Translations under genes and position numbers: made by a program | In this document: in pieces, positions 36,754-47,151 of the stretch | Layout of the letters: every line of letters starts with the position of its first letter | How positions within the stretch are numbered: position 1 is the stretch's first letter | Source: Flavobacteriaceae bacterium UJ101 | GTDB taxonomy: Bacteria; Bacteroidota; Bacteroidia; Flavobacteriales; UJ101 | Length of the DNA stretch: 64,000 bases | Reading direction: 5' to 3' | NCBI GenBank assembly: GCA_001880285.1 | Contig: CP016269.1 | Coordinates: 1,746,501 to 1,810,500, forward strand | Notes under the pieces: model-generated | Seen by the model: the letters and a program-made list of their open reading frames with translations, nothing else | Database searches by the model: none | Told to the model about the DNA's origin: nothing

Positions 36754-38136
36754 ATGAGAAGTTTTATCCAAACGATACAAAATATATTTAAAATCACAGA
36801 GTTAAGAGATAAAATCCTTTTAACTCTGGGATTGTTATTAGTATATAGAATTGGTACCCACATTCCATTGCCAGGAATCAATCCTTTAGGTATTGAAAAC
36901 TATATGGCACAATTGCAAGCTGCAGGAGAGCAACAAAATGGACTATTAGGGATTATATCAGCCTTTACAGGTGGAGCCTTTACAAGAGCAACACTTTTAG
37001 GACTTGGTATCATGCCTTACATTTCTGCATCAATTGTTTTACAGTTAATGGGAATGGCGGTTCCATATCTTCAAAAATTGCAAAATGATGGTGAAAGTGG
37101 TAGAAAAACTTTGAATCAGATTACACGTTGGTTGACTATAGCAATTTGTTTAGTGCAAGCCCCATCTTATTTAATCATGTTTCAAAGCATGATTATTCCA
37201 ATGGACGCTGCACCTCAAGCTTATTATAGTTTTGCAAGCTCTAGCTGGTTTTATCCAGTAGCCACTTTAATTTTGGTAACAGGTACCATGTTTACAATGT
37301 GGTTAGGAGAGAAAATTACAGATAAAGGAATCGGTAATGGAATTTCTTTAATTATTATGGTTGGTATTATTGCAACATTACCTCAAGCGATTATCGAAGA
37401 ATTTAACTATCAAGTTAATTTAGGAGAGAATGGAGGTTATGTATTTGTATTAGTAGAAGCAATTCTTTGGTTATTAGTAATCTTAGCATCAGTTCTATTA
37501 GTAAAAGCAGTAAGACGTGTAACAGTTCAATATGCTAAGAGAGTCCAAGCTAGTGGTAGCTCTTATACACGTTCTGTAACCAATGCTGTTAGAGATTATA
37601 TTCCATTAAAAGTAAATGCAGCAGGGGTAATGCCTATCATCTTTGCACAAGCCATTGTTTTATTGCCAGTTCAGGTCGGATCTTACTTCGTAGGAGATGA
37701 TCCTGAGAAAATGTCAGTATTAAATGAGTTCGGAAAGTTGGATGGTATCGCATATAATATTACCTTTGCAGTTTTAATTATAATTTTTACGTTCTTTTAT
37801 ACCGCAATTACAATCCCTGTTAATCAAATGGCAGATGGGTTGAAACGTAGTGGAGGATTTGTTCCAGGAATTAAACCAGGATTAGAGACATCAAATTATT
37901 TAGATGATATCTTATCTAAAATTACTTTCCCAGGAGCGATCTTTTTAGCGATCATTGCAATCTTACCAGGTATCGTGATGAATTTTGGAATACAACAAAA
38001 TTTCGCCATGTTCTTTGGAGGAACTTCACTTATTATCTTAGTAGGAGTAGCAATTGATACGATTCAACAAATAAATGCATATTTATTGAATCACCATTAC
38101 GATGGTTTAATGGAATCAGGAAGAGCAAAACATTAA
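36754..38136 (+). CDS. secY: Preprotein translocase subunit SecY
   Basis: SecY is the channel of the Sec translocon. Starting at the ATG at 36754 gives 460 residues; a TTG one codon earlier is not preferred. Ten TM helices can be traced, with the plug/TM2 region NGLLGIISAFTGGAFTRATL, TM2-3 GLGIMPYISASIVLQLMGMA, and the cytoplasmic loop GGFVPGIKPGLETSNYLDDI near the ribosome/SecA contact. It is in its usual place after rplO. No adk or map gene intervenes before infA. Confidence 0.98.
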   Translation: MRSFIQTIQNIFKITELRDKILLTLGLLLVYRIGTHIPLPGINPLGIENYMAQLQAAGEQQNGLLGIISAFTGGAFTRATLLGLGIMPYISASIVLQLMGMAVPYLQKLQNDGESGRKTLNQITRWLTIAICLVQAPSYLIMFQSMIIPMDAAPQAYYSFASSSWFYPVATLILVTGTMFTMWLGEKITDKGIGNGISLIIMVGIIATLPQAIIEEFNYQVNLGENGGYVFVLVEAILWLLVILASVLLVKAVRRVTVQYAKRVQASGSSYTRSVTNAVRDYIPLKVNAAGVMPIIFAQAIVLLPVQVGSYFVGDDPEKMSVLNEFGKLDGIAYNITFAVLIIIFTFFYTAITIPVNQMADGLKRSGGFVPGIKPGLETSNYLDDILSKITFPGAIFLAIIAILPGIVMNFGIQQNFAMFFGGTSLIILVGVAIDTIQQINAYLLNHHYDGLMESGRAKH

Positions 38137-38139
38137 TAA

Positions 38140-38355
38140 ATGGCTAAACAAGCTGCAATACAACAAGACGGAACAATTATAGAAGCATTATCAAATGCGA
38201 TGTTTCGCGTAGAACTTGAAAATGGGCATATTGTAACAGCTCATATTTCAGGAAAAATGAGAATGCATTATATTAAATTATTACCAGGTGACCGAGTAAA
38301 ATTAGAAATGTCACCTTATGATTTAACCAAAGCAAGAATAACATTTAGATACTAA
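38140..38355 (+). CDS. infA: Translation initiation factor IF-1
   Basis: IF-1 binds the 30S A site during initiation. The 71-residue OB-fold protein has [20 protein letters not shown] and [20 protein letters not shown], then [17 protein letters not shown], matching the family over its full length. It starts 3 bases after the secY stop. Confidence 0.99.
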   Translation: MAKQAAIQQDGTIIEALSNAMFRVELENGHIVTAHISGKMRMHYIKLLPGDRVKLEMSPYDLTKARITFRY

Positions 38356-38377
38356 TCTAAATTAAAGTTAGATAAAG

Positions 38378-38494
38378 ATGAAAGTAAGAGCATCATTAAA
38401 GAAAAGAAGTTCAGAATGTAAAATCGTTCGTAGAAAAGGACGTCTTTATGTGATTAACAAAAAAAATCCTAAGTTCAAACAAAGACAAGGGTAA
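38378..38494 (+). CDS. rpmJ: 50S ribosomal protein L36, zinc-free form
   Basis: The 38-codon gene encodes [20 protein letters not shown] followed by [18 protein letters not shown], recognisable as L36. Canonical zinc-binding L36 has three Cys and one His; here only one Cys remains, and the later Cys and His positions are Asn and Phe. So this is the C-minus form that needs no zinc. It lies in the standard infA-rpmJ-rpsM order. Confidence 0.96.
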   Translation: MKVRASLKKRSSECKIVRRKGRLYVINKKNPKFKQRQG

Positions 38495-38509
38495 TAATAG
38501 TAGAATATT

Positions 38510-38887
38510 ATGGCAAGAATTTCAGGTGTTGATTTACCGAAAAATAAAAGAGGTGTTATTGGTTTAACATATATCTTCGGTATCGGAAGAAGTGCAGCTT
38601 CACAAATCTTAGCAAAAGCTGGAGTAAGTGAAGACACTAAAGTACAAGATTGGAACGATGATGAGATCAATAAGATCCGTAGCGTTATCTCTGAAGAATG
38701 GAAAGTTGAAGGAGAAAAACGTTCAGAGGTTCAATTAAACATTAAACGTTTAATGGATATTGGATGTCAAAGAGGAATCCGTCACAGAATGGGATTACCT
38801 TTAAGAGGTCAAAGAACCAAAAACAATTCACGTACAAGAAAAGGTAAGAAGAAAACAGTTGCTAATAAGAAAAAAGCCACTAAATAG
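38510..38887 (+). CDS. rpsM: 30S ribosomal protein S13
   Basis: S13 is a 30S head protein that contacts the P-site tRNA and intersubunit bridges. The 125-residue sequence has [20 protein letters not shown] and [20 protein letters not shown], then [16 protein letters not shown]. The basic C-terminal tail is intact. Confidence 0.99.
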   Translation: MARISGVDLPKNKRGVIGLTYIFGIGRSAASQILAKAGVSEDTKVQDWNDDEINKIRSVISEEWKVEGEKRSEVQLNIKRLMDIGCQRGIRHRMGLPLRGQRTKNNSRTRKGKKKTVANKKKATK

Positions 38888-38899
38888 TAAATAACAATT

Positions 38900-39283
38900 A
38901 TGGCAAAATCAACCGCAAAAAAAAGAAAGGTTAAAGTAGAAGCAGTTGGAGAAGCTCATATCAAAGCGTCTTTTAACAACATTATCATCTCTTTAACGAA
39001 CAAGAATGGAGAAGTAATTGCATGGTCATCTGCTGGTAAGCAAGGTTTCAGAGGGTCTAAGAAAAATACACCTTATGCAGCCCAAGTTTCAGCTGAAGAT
39101 TGTGCGAAGGTAGCATTCGAAGCAGGATTACGTAGAGTTAAAGTTTATGTTAAAGGACCAGGACAAGGACGTGAGTCTGCTATCCGTACTTTACATAACA
39201 ATGGTATTGAAGTATCAGAAATAATTGATATTACACCAATGCCACACAACGGATGTCGTCCTCCTAAAAGAAGAAGAGTTTAA
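38900..39283 (+). CDS. rpsK: 30S ribosomal protein S11
   Basis: S11 forms part of the mRNA exit site platform. The 127-residue protein has [40 protein letters not shown] and the end [18 protein letters not shown]. The next gene follows only after an 89-base structured gap. Confidence 0.99.
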   Translation: MAKSTAKKRKVKVEAVGEAHIKASFNNIIISLTNKNGEVIAWSSAGKQGFRGSKKNTPYAAQVSAEDCAKVAFEAGLRRVKVYVKGPGQGRESAIRTLHNNGIEVSEIIDITPMPHNGCRPPKRRRV

Positions 39284-39303
39284 TTAATTAGATTTTTTAA
39301 CAC

Positions 39304-39360
39304 AAGATTCATCATGACTATCGAAGGATTAAGCCTTAATTCATAGTTGGAATCTTTTTA
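39304..39360 (+). promoter_or_regulatory. Nested hairpin upstream of rpsD, candidate S4 autoregulatory leader
   Basis: Three nested helices are visible: AAGATTC/GAATCTT (39304-39310 with 39350-39356), ACTAT/ATAGT (39317-39321 with 39343-39347), and AAGG/CCTT (39324-39327 with 39334-39337). A TTTTT tail follows. The structure ends 13 bases before the rpsD ATG. S4 autoregulates its own operon in several phyla, and S4 leaders have been predicted in Bacteroidota (recalled, not checked). The T-tail also allows an attenuator-type terminator. Confidence 0.6.
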
Positions 39361-39372
39361 AATTATTAAAAA

Positions 39373-39978
39373 ATGGCAAGATACAGAGGTCCTAAGACCA
39401 AAATCGCCCGAAAATTTGGACAAACTATTTTCGGTGAAGACAAAAACTTCGAAAGAAGAAAATATCCTCCAGGACAACATGGTCCTAATAGAAGAAGAGG
39501 AAAAAAATCAGAATATGCTGTACAGTTAGCTGAAAAACAAAAAGCAAAGTATATGTACGGTATTTTAGAGCGTCAATTTGCTAACTTATTTGATAAAGCA
39601 CAACGTTCTAAAGGTATTACAGGTGAGGTTTTATTACAATTATGTGAGTCTCGTTTAGATAATACTGTTTTCCGTTTAGGAATTGCTCCTACACGCCAAG
39701 GAGGAAGACAATTAGTGTCTCATAAGCACATTACGGTTAATGGAGAAGTGGTAAACATCCCTTCTTACCAATTAAAGCCAGGTGATGTAGTAGGTGTAAG
39801 AGAAAAGTCAAAATCATTAGTAGCGATTGAAGATTCATTAGCAAATCGTCAAGATGTTTACGAATGGTTAACGTGGAATGATGAGAAGAAGGAAGGTGTA
39901 TTTACATCAACTCCTGAAAGAATTCAAATTCCTGAAAATATCAAAGAACAATTAATCGTCGAATTATATTCTAAGTAA
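39373..39978 (+). CDS. rpsD: 30S ribosomal protein S4
   Basis: S4 initiates 30S assembly and regulates its own operon in many bacteria. The 201-residue protein has [40 protein letters not shown] and the S4 RNA-binding domain ([10 protein letters not shown]-like [20 protein letters not shown]). No zinc-ribbon cysteines are present near the N-terminus. The upstream leader hairpin makes autoregulation plausible. Confidence 0.99.
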   Translation: MARYRGPKTKIARKFGQTIFGEDKNFERRKYPPGQHGPNRRRGKKSEYAVQLAEKQKAKYMYGILERQFANLFDKAQRSKGITGEVLLQLCESRLDNTVFRLGIAPTRQGGRQLVSHKHITVNGEVVNIPSYQLKPGDVVGVREKSKSLVAIEDSLANRQDVYEWLTWNDEKKEGVFTSTPERIQIPENIKEQLIVELYSK

Positions 39979-39996
39979 TTAATCACTGTTAAAATT

Positions 39997-40986
39997 ATGG
40001 CAATACTTAATTTCATCAAGCCAGATAAAGTTATATTAATCGAATCAAACGATTTTAATGGACAATTTGAATTCAGACCATTAGAACCAGGTTTCGGTTT
40101 AACAGTTGGTAATGCTCTTCGTCGAGTTTTACTTTCATCTTTAGAAGGTTTTGCAATTACATCAATCAATATCGAAGGTGTTGAACATGAGTTTTCAACA
40201 ATTAAAGGTATTGTAGAAGATGTTACGGAAATCATTTTAAATTTAAAGAAAGTACGATTCAAACAACAAGTAGAAGGAGCCGACAATGAAATGGTTTCTG
40301 TTTCTATTTCAAAACAAGAGCAACTTACAGCAGGTGATTTAGGTAAATTCATTTCAGGTTTCCAAGTTTTAAATCCAGAATTAGTGATTTGTAACATGGA
40401 TAAATCAGTGAATTTAAACCTTACTTTTACAATTGATAAAGGTAGAGGATATGTTTCTGCTGAAGAGAATAAGAAAGCAAATACACCAATCGGTACTATT
40501 GCTATAGATTCGATTTATACACCAATCAAAAATGTGAAATACGCGATTGAAAACTATCGTGTTGAACAAAAAACAGATTACGAAAAGTTAGTTTTTGATA
40601 TTGAAACGGATGGTTCAATTAATCCAAAAGATGCTTTAACAGAAGCAGCAAAAATATTGATCCACCACTTTATGTTATTCTCAGATGAGAGAATCACACT
40701 AGAAGCTGAAGAAACAGCAATTAATGATACATACGATGAAGAAATTTTACACATGCGTCAGTTATTAAAAACACGCTTAGTAGATATGGATTTATCAGTA
40801 AGAGCATTAAACTGTTTGAAAGCAGCAGAAGTAGATACTCTTGGAGAGTTGGTAACGTATAACAAAAACGACCTAATGAAGTTCCGTAATTTTGGTAAAA
40901 AATCTTTAACAGAATTGGAAGAATTAGTTGCACAAAAGCAATTGACATTCGGAATGGATTTGAGTAAGTATAAATTAGACGAATAA
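39997..40986 (+). CDS. rpoA: RNA polymerase subunit alpha
   Basis: The 329-residue protein has the dimerisation N-terminal domain ([20 protein letters not shown], then [18 protein letters not shown]). A linker leads to the alpha-CTD with [20 protein letters not shown] and [20 protein letters not shown]. Normal length. It is the penultimate gene of the cluster, so polymerase assembly is co-expressed with ribosomal proteins. Confidence 0.99.
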   Translation: MAILNFIKPDKVILIESNDFNGQFEFRPLEPGFGLTVGNALRRVLLSSLEGFAITSINIEGVEHEFSTIKGIVEDVTEIILNLKKVRFKQQVEGADNEMVSVSISKQEQLTAGDLGKFISGFQVLNPELVICNMDKSVNLNLTFTIDKGRGYVSAEENKKANTPIGTIAIDSIYTPIKNVKYAIENYRVEQKTDYEKLVFDIETDGSINPKDALTEAAKILIHHFMLFSDERITLEAEETAINDTYDEEILHMRQLLKTRLVDMDLSVRALNCLKAAEVDTLGELVTYNKNDLMKFRNFGKKSLTELEELVAQKQLTFGMDLSKYKLDE

Positions 40987-41018
40987 TAATTTAATAAGAC
41001 TATTTAATACCCATCATA

Positions 41019-41501
41019 ATGAGACACGGTAAAAAAATAAACCATTTAAGTAGAACAGCTTCTCATAGAAAAGCGATGTTAGCGAATATGGCGATTTCTT
41101 TAATCGAGCATAAGCGTATTAACACTACTGTAGCAAAAGCAAAAGCTTTACAAAAATATATAGAGCCGATCATTACTAAATCAAAAAATGATACGACTCA
41201 CTCTCGAAGAGTAGTATTCTCTCAATTACAAAATAAAGAAGCGATCACAGAACTATTTGGATCTATCTCTCAAAAAGTTGCTGATCGTCCAGGAGGATAT
41301 ACACGTATTATCAAAACAGGTTTCCGTTTAGGAGATGCTGCTGAAACAGCGATGATCGAATTAGTAGATTTCAATGAAATTTACAATACGGAAAAAGTTG
41401 CGAAGAAGAAAACACGACGTAGAGGAGGAAAGAAGACTGCAAAGACGGAAGCTCCTGCTGCTGAAGCAACAGAAACAAAAGCAGATGAAGCTGCTGAATA
41501 A
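41019..41501 (+). CDS. rplQ: 50S ribosomal protein L17 with acidic-alanine C-terminal tail
   Basis: The core ([20 protein letters not shown] and [20 protein letters not shown]) is a standard L17 of about 120 residues. A low-complexity extension brings it to 160: a basic [15 protein letters not shown] part, then [17 protein letters not shown]. Such tails are common in Bacteroidota L17. It is the last gene of the cluster; a strong terminator follows 26 bases later. Confidence 0.98.
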   Translation: MRHGKKINHLSRTASHRKAMLANMAISLIEHKRINTTVAKAKALQKYIEPIITKSKNDTTHSRRVVFSQLQNKEAITELFGSISQKVADRPGGYTRIIKTGFRLGDAAETAMIELVDFNEIYNTEKVAKKKTRRRGGKKTAKTEAPAAEATETKADEAAE

Positions 41502-41527
41502 AAAATAATTTTTTAATTATTATAAAT

Positions 41528-41561
41528 AACCGTTCTGAATTTAATTCGGAACGGTTTTTTT
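41528..41561 (+). terminator. Terminator of the ribosomal cluster
   Basis: A 13-pair stem AACCGTTCTGAAT / ATTCGGAACGGTT (one G-U) with a TTA loop is followed by seven T. It is the only strong terminator between rpsL and rplQ's end. Confidence 0.92.
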
Positions 41562-41620
41562 ATGATATATACAATAGAGATGTGTTAGGTTTAACAAAAA
41601 ATATGTAACTTAGTAATATT

Positions 41621-42493
41621 ATGAAAAAACTACTGTTACTTACTTTTATTTTAATATTTTCATTTTTAAAAGCTCAAGATACGATCACAGAATTGTATGA
41701 CAGCAAATGGGAGAAAGTGAAGAATCCAAAAGATATGGTTTATTTTCGAACAGCTTATCCTATTGAAAAAGGAAAATGGAAAGCAATAGATTTTTATCAT
41801 ACAGGATCAGTTCAAATGATTGGTTTTTATAATACTAGAGAAATGAAAGATTTACAAGGGTTGATTCGTTATTATCACTCTAATGGAGTTCTTTCTTCTA
41901 AAGGAGTTTATAAGAATGACAAAAGAATAGGAACATGGTTTTGTTATGATAAAGAAGGAAAACTTATCTGGAAAGGAAAATATGAAAATGGAGAACGATC
42001 AGGTAACTGGGAATTTTATTATCCTAGTGGAAAACTTTGGGGGAAAGGAGAATATAGTAAAGGGAAGGAAGAAAATAATTGGGAATATTTTCATGAAACA
42101 GGAGAGAGAAGTGCTACAATATTATTTAAAGAAGGAAAAGAAATCAAAGAAGAATATTTTAATAAAGAAGGAAATCTAGTATCTAAAAAAAGAGCACATA
42201 CGGTTAAAGAAGATGAAATCAAGAATAAAATTAAACGTAATGTGTTCAATAAATTACAATATCCTCCAAGTCTTGTAGCAAATAGAATAGAAGGAGTTGT
42301 GATTGTAAACTTTAAATTAAATAGTTCGGGTAAAATTTCGGGTGCTAAGATTTTTCGAAGTTCAGGGTATAAAGATTTTAATGAAGAAGCTTTACGAGCA
42401 GTAGAGAAAAGTGGTTTTTCTAAAGAAATAAAGATAAGAAATCGTTTAATGGATATGGATTTAACAATACCTATTAAATTTAGCTTAAATTGA
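41621..42493 (+). CDS. Exported MORN/YwqK-repeat protein with TonB C-terminal domain
   Basis: The 290-residue protein has a signal peptide (KKLLLLTFILIFSFLKAQ). A run of MORN/YwqK-like beta-hairpin repeats lies at about residues 75-190 (YYHSNGVLSSKGVYKNDKRI, GTWFCYDKEGKLIWKGKYEN, GNWEFYYPSGKLWGKGEYSK). The TonB-C domain lies at about 205-290 (NRIEGVVIVNFKLNSSGKIS, then SGYKDFNEEALRAVEKSGF). There is no N-terminal membrane anchor apart from the signal peptide, so it is unlikely to be a classical energy transducer. It is more likely a periplasmic or outer-membrane protein. Monocistronic between two terminators. Confidence 0.8.
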   Translation: MKKLLLLTFILIFSFLKAQDTITELYDSKWEKVKNPKDMVYFRTAYPIEKGKWKAIDFYHTGSVQMIGFYNTREMKDLQGLIRYYHSNGVLSSKGVYKNDKRIGTWFCYDKEGKLIWKGKYENGERSGNWEFYYPSGKLWGKGEYSKGKEENNWEYFHETGERSATILFKEGKEIKEEYFNKEGNLVSKKRAHTVKEDEIKNKIKRNVFNKLQYPPSLVANRIEGVVIVNFKLNSSGKISGAKIFRSSGYKDFNEEALRAVEKSGFSKEIKIRNRLMDMDLTIPIKFSLN

Positions 42494-42517
42494 TGATTAC
42501 AATCATTTAAAAATAAT

Positions 42518-42551
42518 AAAAGGACAGGAAGTTAATTCTTGTCCTTTTTTT
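42518..42551 (+). terminator. Terminator between the MORN/TonB-C gene and eno
   Basis: AAAAGGACAGGAA pairs with TTCTTGTCCTTTT (13 pairs, one G-U), with seven T at the end. It is 24 bases after the stop codon of the MORN gene. Confidence 0.9.
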
Positions 42552-42614
42552 GTATCTTTACCAAAAGAAAACACAAAGTGTACTTTGTACATTTTAATAA
42601 TAATTAAAAATTAA

Positions 42615-43913
<1,299 letters not shown>

Positions 43914-43947
43914 GAATTTGTAAATAGATAAATTATTACGATATAAT

Positions 43948-43981
43948 AAAAAACTCGATACCTGTTGTATCGAGTTTTTTT
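43948..43981. terminator. Bidirectional terminator between eno and the 813-residue secreted protein gene
   Basis: AAACTCGATAC pairs with GTATCGAGTTT. T-runs follow on the plus strand (seven T) and, read on the minus strand, six T. It serves both convergent genes. Confidence 0.9.
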
Positions 43982-43986
43982 ATTGT

Positions 43987-46428
43987 TTATTTTTTAATAA
44001 TTCTTTTACTTTCTTTATAGCCATCCTCATATATGATTTGTATCAAATATATACCGCTTGGATAGGTATGAAAGTCTAGCTTTAAAAATGATGTTGCTTT
44101 TGTTGTAGAGCCTTGAGAGATAGGACTTCCTATAAGGTTAACAATTCTCCAATATTTGATGACTTTGTTAGATTCGATTGTAACATAATCAGGTGTAGGG
44201 TTAGGATATATTTTTGAGAATGATGTATTTTTCCTTTCTATTGTAGTACTAGGAGCTATTTTATGAACAGTTTGTGTTGGTTCGGAATAGTATTGCGCAT
44301 ATAATTGTTTTAATTCATTACTGATCATTTTGACGTCTTTTTGAAGATCAATTAAATTACCATTTACAAGTGATGGTGCTTCCGAGGATTCATTTAAATT
44401 ACTTGTTTGTGCATTTTCAAAAAAGTTTTTAAATTCTTCTAATCTATTATTTAGAGCATTAATATTAAGTGATTTTAGGTATTTTATAATTTTAGCATCT
44501 ATAGTTGATTCCATAAAATGATAAAGTCTAGAACTATGAACATATTGTAAATCTACAATATTGGCATGACAATAATTAAAATTATAATGACGTAGTCTTG
44601 GATTCCAGTGTTGTGCAACCTTATAATTATTCCCAATATTGTGGGAGTTTCCTCCGTAAATAAAACCATAATCGATACCATTAGGATAATTGTATACACT
44701 TGGTGCTTCTCCTATCCAATCCCCTTTTTGTTTTAAGTATTCAAACGCATAGTTGTGATAACCTTCGTACCCTTTTAGAACAGCTTTCTGAGCTAAAAAT
44801 CTAATACCAAGACTTTGATTTCTTCCTGCATCATTACCATACAGACTAACTTTAAATGTTTTTAGATTTTTTTTACGTTTTTGAAATAATTCTTCAAGTT
44901 CAATGTTTTGCTGTTTTAATGCTTCAATTTTATAACTAATCAAAGCAATATCTAAATAGTTAATTAATTGACCGATTGAATATTTTGCTTCTTCATATTG
45001 ATTGGTACTAAATACACCTGCAATTGTAAAATCAGTTTCATTGTAAAGTCGTTTATAAAAATTAATAATTTGTTCAGAATTAGGATTATTTAATAAAAAT
45101 AATTGTGCTTCTTCAAATGGATAAATTATTATTTTTTTGGGATCAAGAGTTTGGTAATTACTTAATTTACCATATCGTTCTGTTTTTGGTGCTGTCTTTA
45201 TGTAGTTAAAAGCATGATTTAATGTATTAATGTATGCTGTTATCCATTTGTCTGATAGATATTCGAAATTATTTATTCCTTGTCCCTGCCAGAATATAGT
45301 TAAAGTATTTTGATCTTTATGGTCAAGTATATTATCATCAAAGTCATCAAAATAATCCATATATCTTAAATTAAAGTTCCAAACACCATTTAGAGATACT
45401 CCAATAGCACTTTTAAGGTTATTTTCAGCATAATTACTAGGATTTGTAACATTACCATTTTCATCATATGAATAATTATCAAAAGATGAATAATTAATCA
45501 TGAAGCTATTAAAACCAAAGTTTTTATATAGTTTGTTCCAATATTCATGAAGTCGTCCTTCATTACCTCTATGTGATGCAGTTAATTGTCTATTAGGTGA
45601 ATATATAATGTTTTGATAATCAATTTTAGGTATGGGTTTATTAATTAATTCTAAATTTAGATTTAGTGTTTTACTGTAATTATTTTTAGTATCAGTAATA
45701 TTGATATAGCTATTTTGAGCAATTTCTGTATTACCATTAGATTGAAATTCAATTACAAGTTTCACAATTTCTTGTGGGAAAAGATCTATGAACCACTTAT
45801 TTAAGTTATTATTGTATTTTATTTTTGGTAAAGGATCTCCTTGAAAATAAAGTTGATTATCTTTTGTGCCTGCATAATAGGTTCCATCTATATTTGCTTC
45901 TCTTCTAATTTTAATGACTTTATCCCAATTTGCGGGTCTATTTGCTGTAAAACTATAATCACCAAGAGTTCCCTTATCACTTGGAACATTTAACTCAATT
46001 TCATATTGAATTTTTTCTTGAGTATTATTTTTTAATAGGGTTGCAATTGTGACTATTTCATTATCTAATATTGTATAGCTATTAAATTCAGGTGCTAAAT
46101 CATAAAAACGATGATCACCATTGACTCCTATGTGGTAAAAATAATTACCAGAATGAATTTGTTTTGCTGTGTTTTCTTTGGAGTTACATATGTTTTCTGG
46201 ACATTTAGTTCCTTGATTATTAATTAAATTTTCTCTAATTATTGTATAATCTTGCCATCCAGTATTTAATCGGTATAATGGGTTAATTAGTTTCGCATTG
46301 AAAGGCAATGATGGTTCTTCTAAGGTTGGAAAATGTATAGTTTCTGTGTTTTTATTTTGTAGTGTTACATTTTCATTTGAAAATAGTGCTAGACTTAAAA
46401 ATAAGAGGATATATACGAATTTTTTCAT
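43987..46428 (-). CDS. Large secreted protein with C-terminal type IX secretion sorting domain, possible glycoside-hydrolase-like core
   Basis: The 813-residue protein has a signal peptide (FVYILLFLSLALFSNENV). Its type A type IX sorting domain covers the last about 75 residues (FSKIYPNPTPDYVTIES, then SFLKLDFHTYPSGIYLIQII and SKRIIKK). It is thus a cell-surface or secreted cargo. The N-terminal third is beta-rich (IEFQSNGNTE). The middle (NLRYMDYFDDFDD, IIIYPFEEAQLFLLNN, GVFSTNQYEEAKYSIGQLIN, NYPNGIDYGFIYGGNS) resembles the alpha/beta-barrel layout of DUF4091/GH123-like proteins. SSRLYHFMESTIDAKIIKYL recalls their R-x-G-x-E-D-x-x-L end. This assignment is tentative. It has an inverted repeat (46465-46486) just upstream. 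No carbohydrate-utilisation genes adjoin it. Confidence 0.75.
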   Translation of the reverse strand: MKKFVYILLFLSLALFSNENVTLQNKNTETIHFPTLEEPSLPFNAKLINPLYRLNTGWQDYTIIRENLINNQGTKCPENICNSKENTAKQIHSGNYFYHIGVNGDHRFYDLAPEFNSYTILDNEIVTIATLLKNNTQEKIQYEIELNVPSDKGTLGDYSFTANRPANWDKVIKIRREANIDGTYYAGTKDNQLYFQGDPLPKIKYNNNLNKWFIDLFPQEIVKLVIEFQSNGNTEIAQNSYINITDTKNNYSKTLNLNLELINKPIPKIDYQNIIYSPNRQLTASHRGNEGRLHEYWNKLYKNFGFNSFMINYSSFDNYSYDENGNVTNPSNYAENNLKSAIGVSLNGVWNFNLRYMDYFDDFDDNILDHKDQNTLTIFWQGQGINNFEYLSDKWITAYINTLNHAFNYIKTAPKTERYGKLSNYQTLDPKKIIIYPFEEAQLFLLNNPNSEQIINFYKRLYNETDFTIAGVFSTNQYEEAKYSIGQLINYLDIALISYKIEALKQQNIELEELFQKRKKNLKTFKVSLYGNDAGRNQSLGIRFLAQKAVLKGYEGYHNYAFEYLKQKGDWIGEAPSVYNYPNGIDYGFIYGGNSHNIGNNYKVAQHWNPRLRHYNFNYCHANIVDLQYVHSSRLYHFMESTIDAKIIKYLKSLNINALNNRLEEFKNFFENAQTSNLNESSEAPSLVNGNLIDLQKDVKMISNELKQLYAQYYSEPTQTVHKIAPSTTIERKNTSFSKIYPNPTPDYVTIESNKVIKYWRIVNLIGSPISQGSTTKATSFLKLDFHTYPSGIYLIQIIYEDGYKESKRIIKK

Positions 46429-46464
46429 TGAATTATTTTTTAATTTGACATAATAGTTTTCTTG

Positions 46465-46486
46465 CCTATACTTTTTATAGTATAGG
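46465..46486. repeat. Inverted repeat upstream of the type IX-secreted protein gene
   Basis: CCTATACT (46465-46472) and AGTATAGG (46479-46486) are exact inverted copies separated by six bases. They lie 37-58 bases before the gene's ATG, where an operator or 5' UTR hairpin would lie. Confidence 0.5.
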
Positions 46487-46733
46487 AATATGAACTGCTT
46501 TTAATAAATATTGATTACTTAGTTAATGAAGTAGAGTAACTAATAAACTTTAAAAAAAATGAAGAGTTTTGAGTTTTTTGAAATTTTCATAAGTATGCGT
46601 TTTAAGAGTTAATATTGTAAAAATAGAAGGAATGTATTTTTAAGTATGATTAATTCGATAAAATACATAATTATGAAAATATTAATATTTTAATGGTTAA
46701 AAATAAACGATAAAGTTTAAAGAATTGGTAATT

Positions 46734-46771
46734 AAAAAAACACTTTACTAAATTTAGTAAAGCGTTTTTTT
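46734..46771 (-). terminator. Terminator downstream of the dipeptidase remnant
   Basis: CTTTACTAAA/TTTAGTAAAG forms a 10-bp palindromic stem, with seven A before it and seven T after it on the plus strand. It can therefore end transcription from either side. On the minus strand it lies just after the stop of the dipeptidase 3' remnant and may be the original terminator of that gene. Confidence 0.75.
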
Positions 46772-46787
46772 AATAATGTGAGTGATG

Positions 46788-46912
46788 TTATCCTTTTTCT
46801 AATTCTGTATAATATTTATAAAAATATGAAATGGTTTCAATTCCTTTATAGAAATTGAATATTCCAAAATGTTCATTTGGTGAATGAATAATGTCTGATT
46901 CATTCCAAATCT
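46788..46912 (-). pseudogene. 3' remnant of an M20 dipeptidase gene (duplicate of the end of the gene at 54.4 kb)
   Basis: Read on the minus strand this stretch encodes SDIIHSPNEHFGIFNFYKGI, then ETISYFYKYYTELEKG and a stop. It nearly equals the last residues of the intact dipeptidase at 54386-55783 (SDAIHSPNEHFGVFNFYKGI, then ETIPYFYKYYTELE). By eye, 91 of 94 bases match between 46797-46890 and 54401-54494. Beyond that, similarity fades through a one-base deletion that breaks the frame (FG-x-x-DSD region), and no upstream coding part remains. A 66-codon open frame across it is accidental; its N-terminal part is the hairpin at 46931. The rest of the 46429-47151 gap shows no other coding signal. 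Confidence 0.85.
46797..46890. repeat. Direct repeat, left copy (partner 54401-54494)
   Basis: This is the high-identity part of the dipeptidase 3' end, three mismatches in 94 bases against the right copy, in the same orientation, 7604 bases apart. The two copies flank the repeat-adhesin operon and its AraC regulator. Confidence 0.85.
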
Positions 46913-46930
46913 TATTTGTATAAAATAAAA

Positions 46931-46962
46931 AAGATACTGAGAGCATATGTTCCCAGTATCTT
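46931..46962 (-). terminator. Palindromic terminator-like hairpin after the 218-residue surface-protein gene
   Basis: AAGATACTG and CAGTATCTT form the outer arms of a 32-base near-palindrome centred on CATATG. TTTTTT follows on the minus strand. It is 26/30 identical to the hairpin at 47816-47845, with a compensatory base-pair change (C-G to T-A). Confidence 0.7.
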
Positions 46963-47151
46963 AATAATTGATAAAAATTTACAATCAATTATATTATAGT
47001 TAAAAACATAAATACATACATAATATAGTATGTTTAATTTGAAATCATTTTTCTTCCATTTTAGTAAATTCAAATCTTCACAAATTGTAAGTCTAAATTA
47101 TAACAAAGACGATTAATTATGATCATATCTTTATCTAGTGAATAGAATGAA

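Noticed and set aside
46788-46988. 66-codon ORF considered as a small gene
   Set aside because: Only its C-terminal half resembles a protein (dipeptidase end). The N-terminal half reads through a palindromic hairpin, and the homologous upstream part is frameshifted. It is annotated as a remnant.
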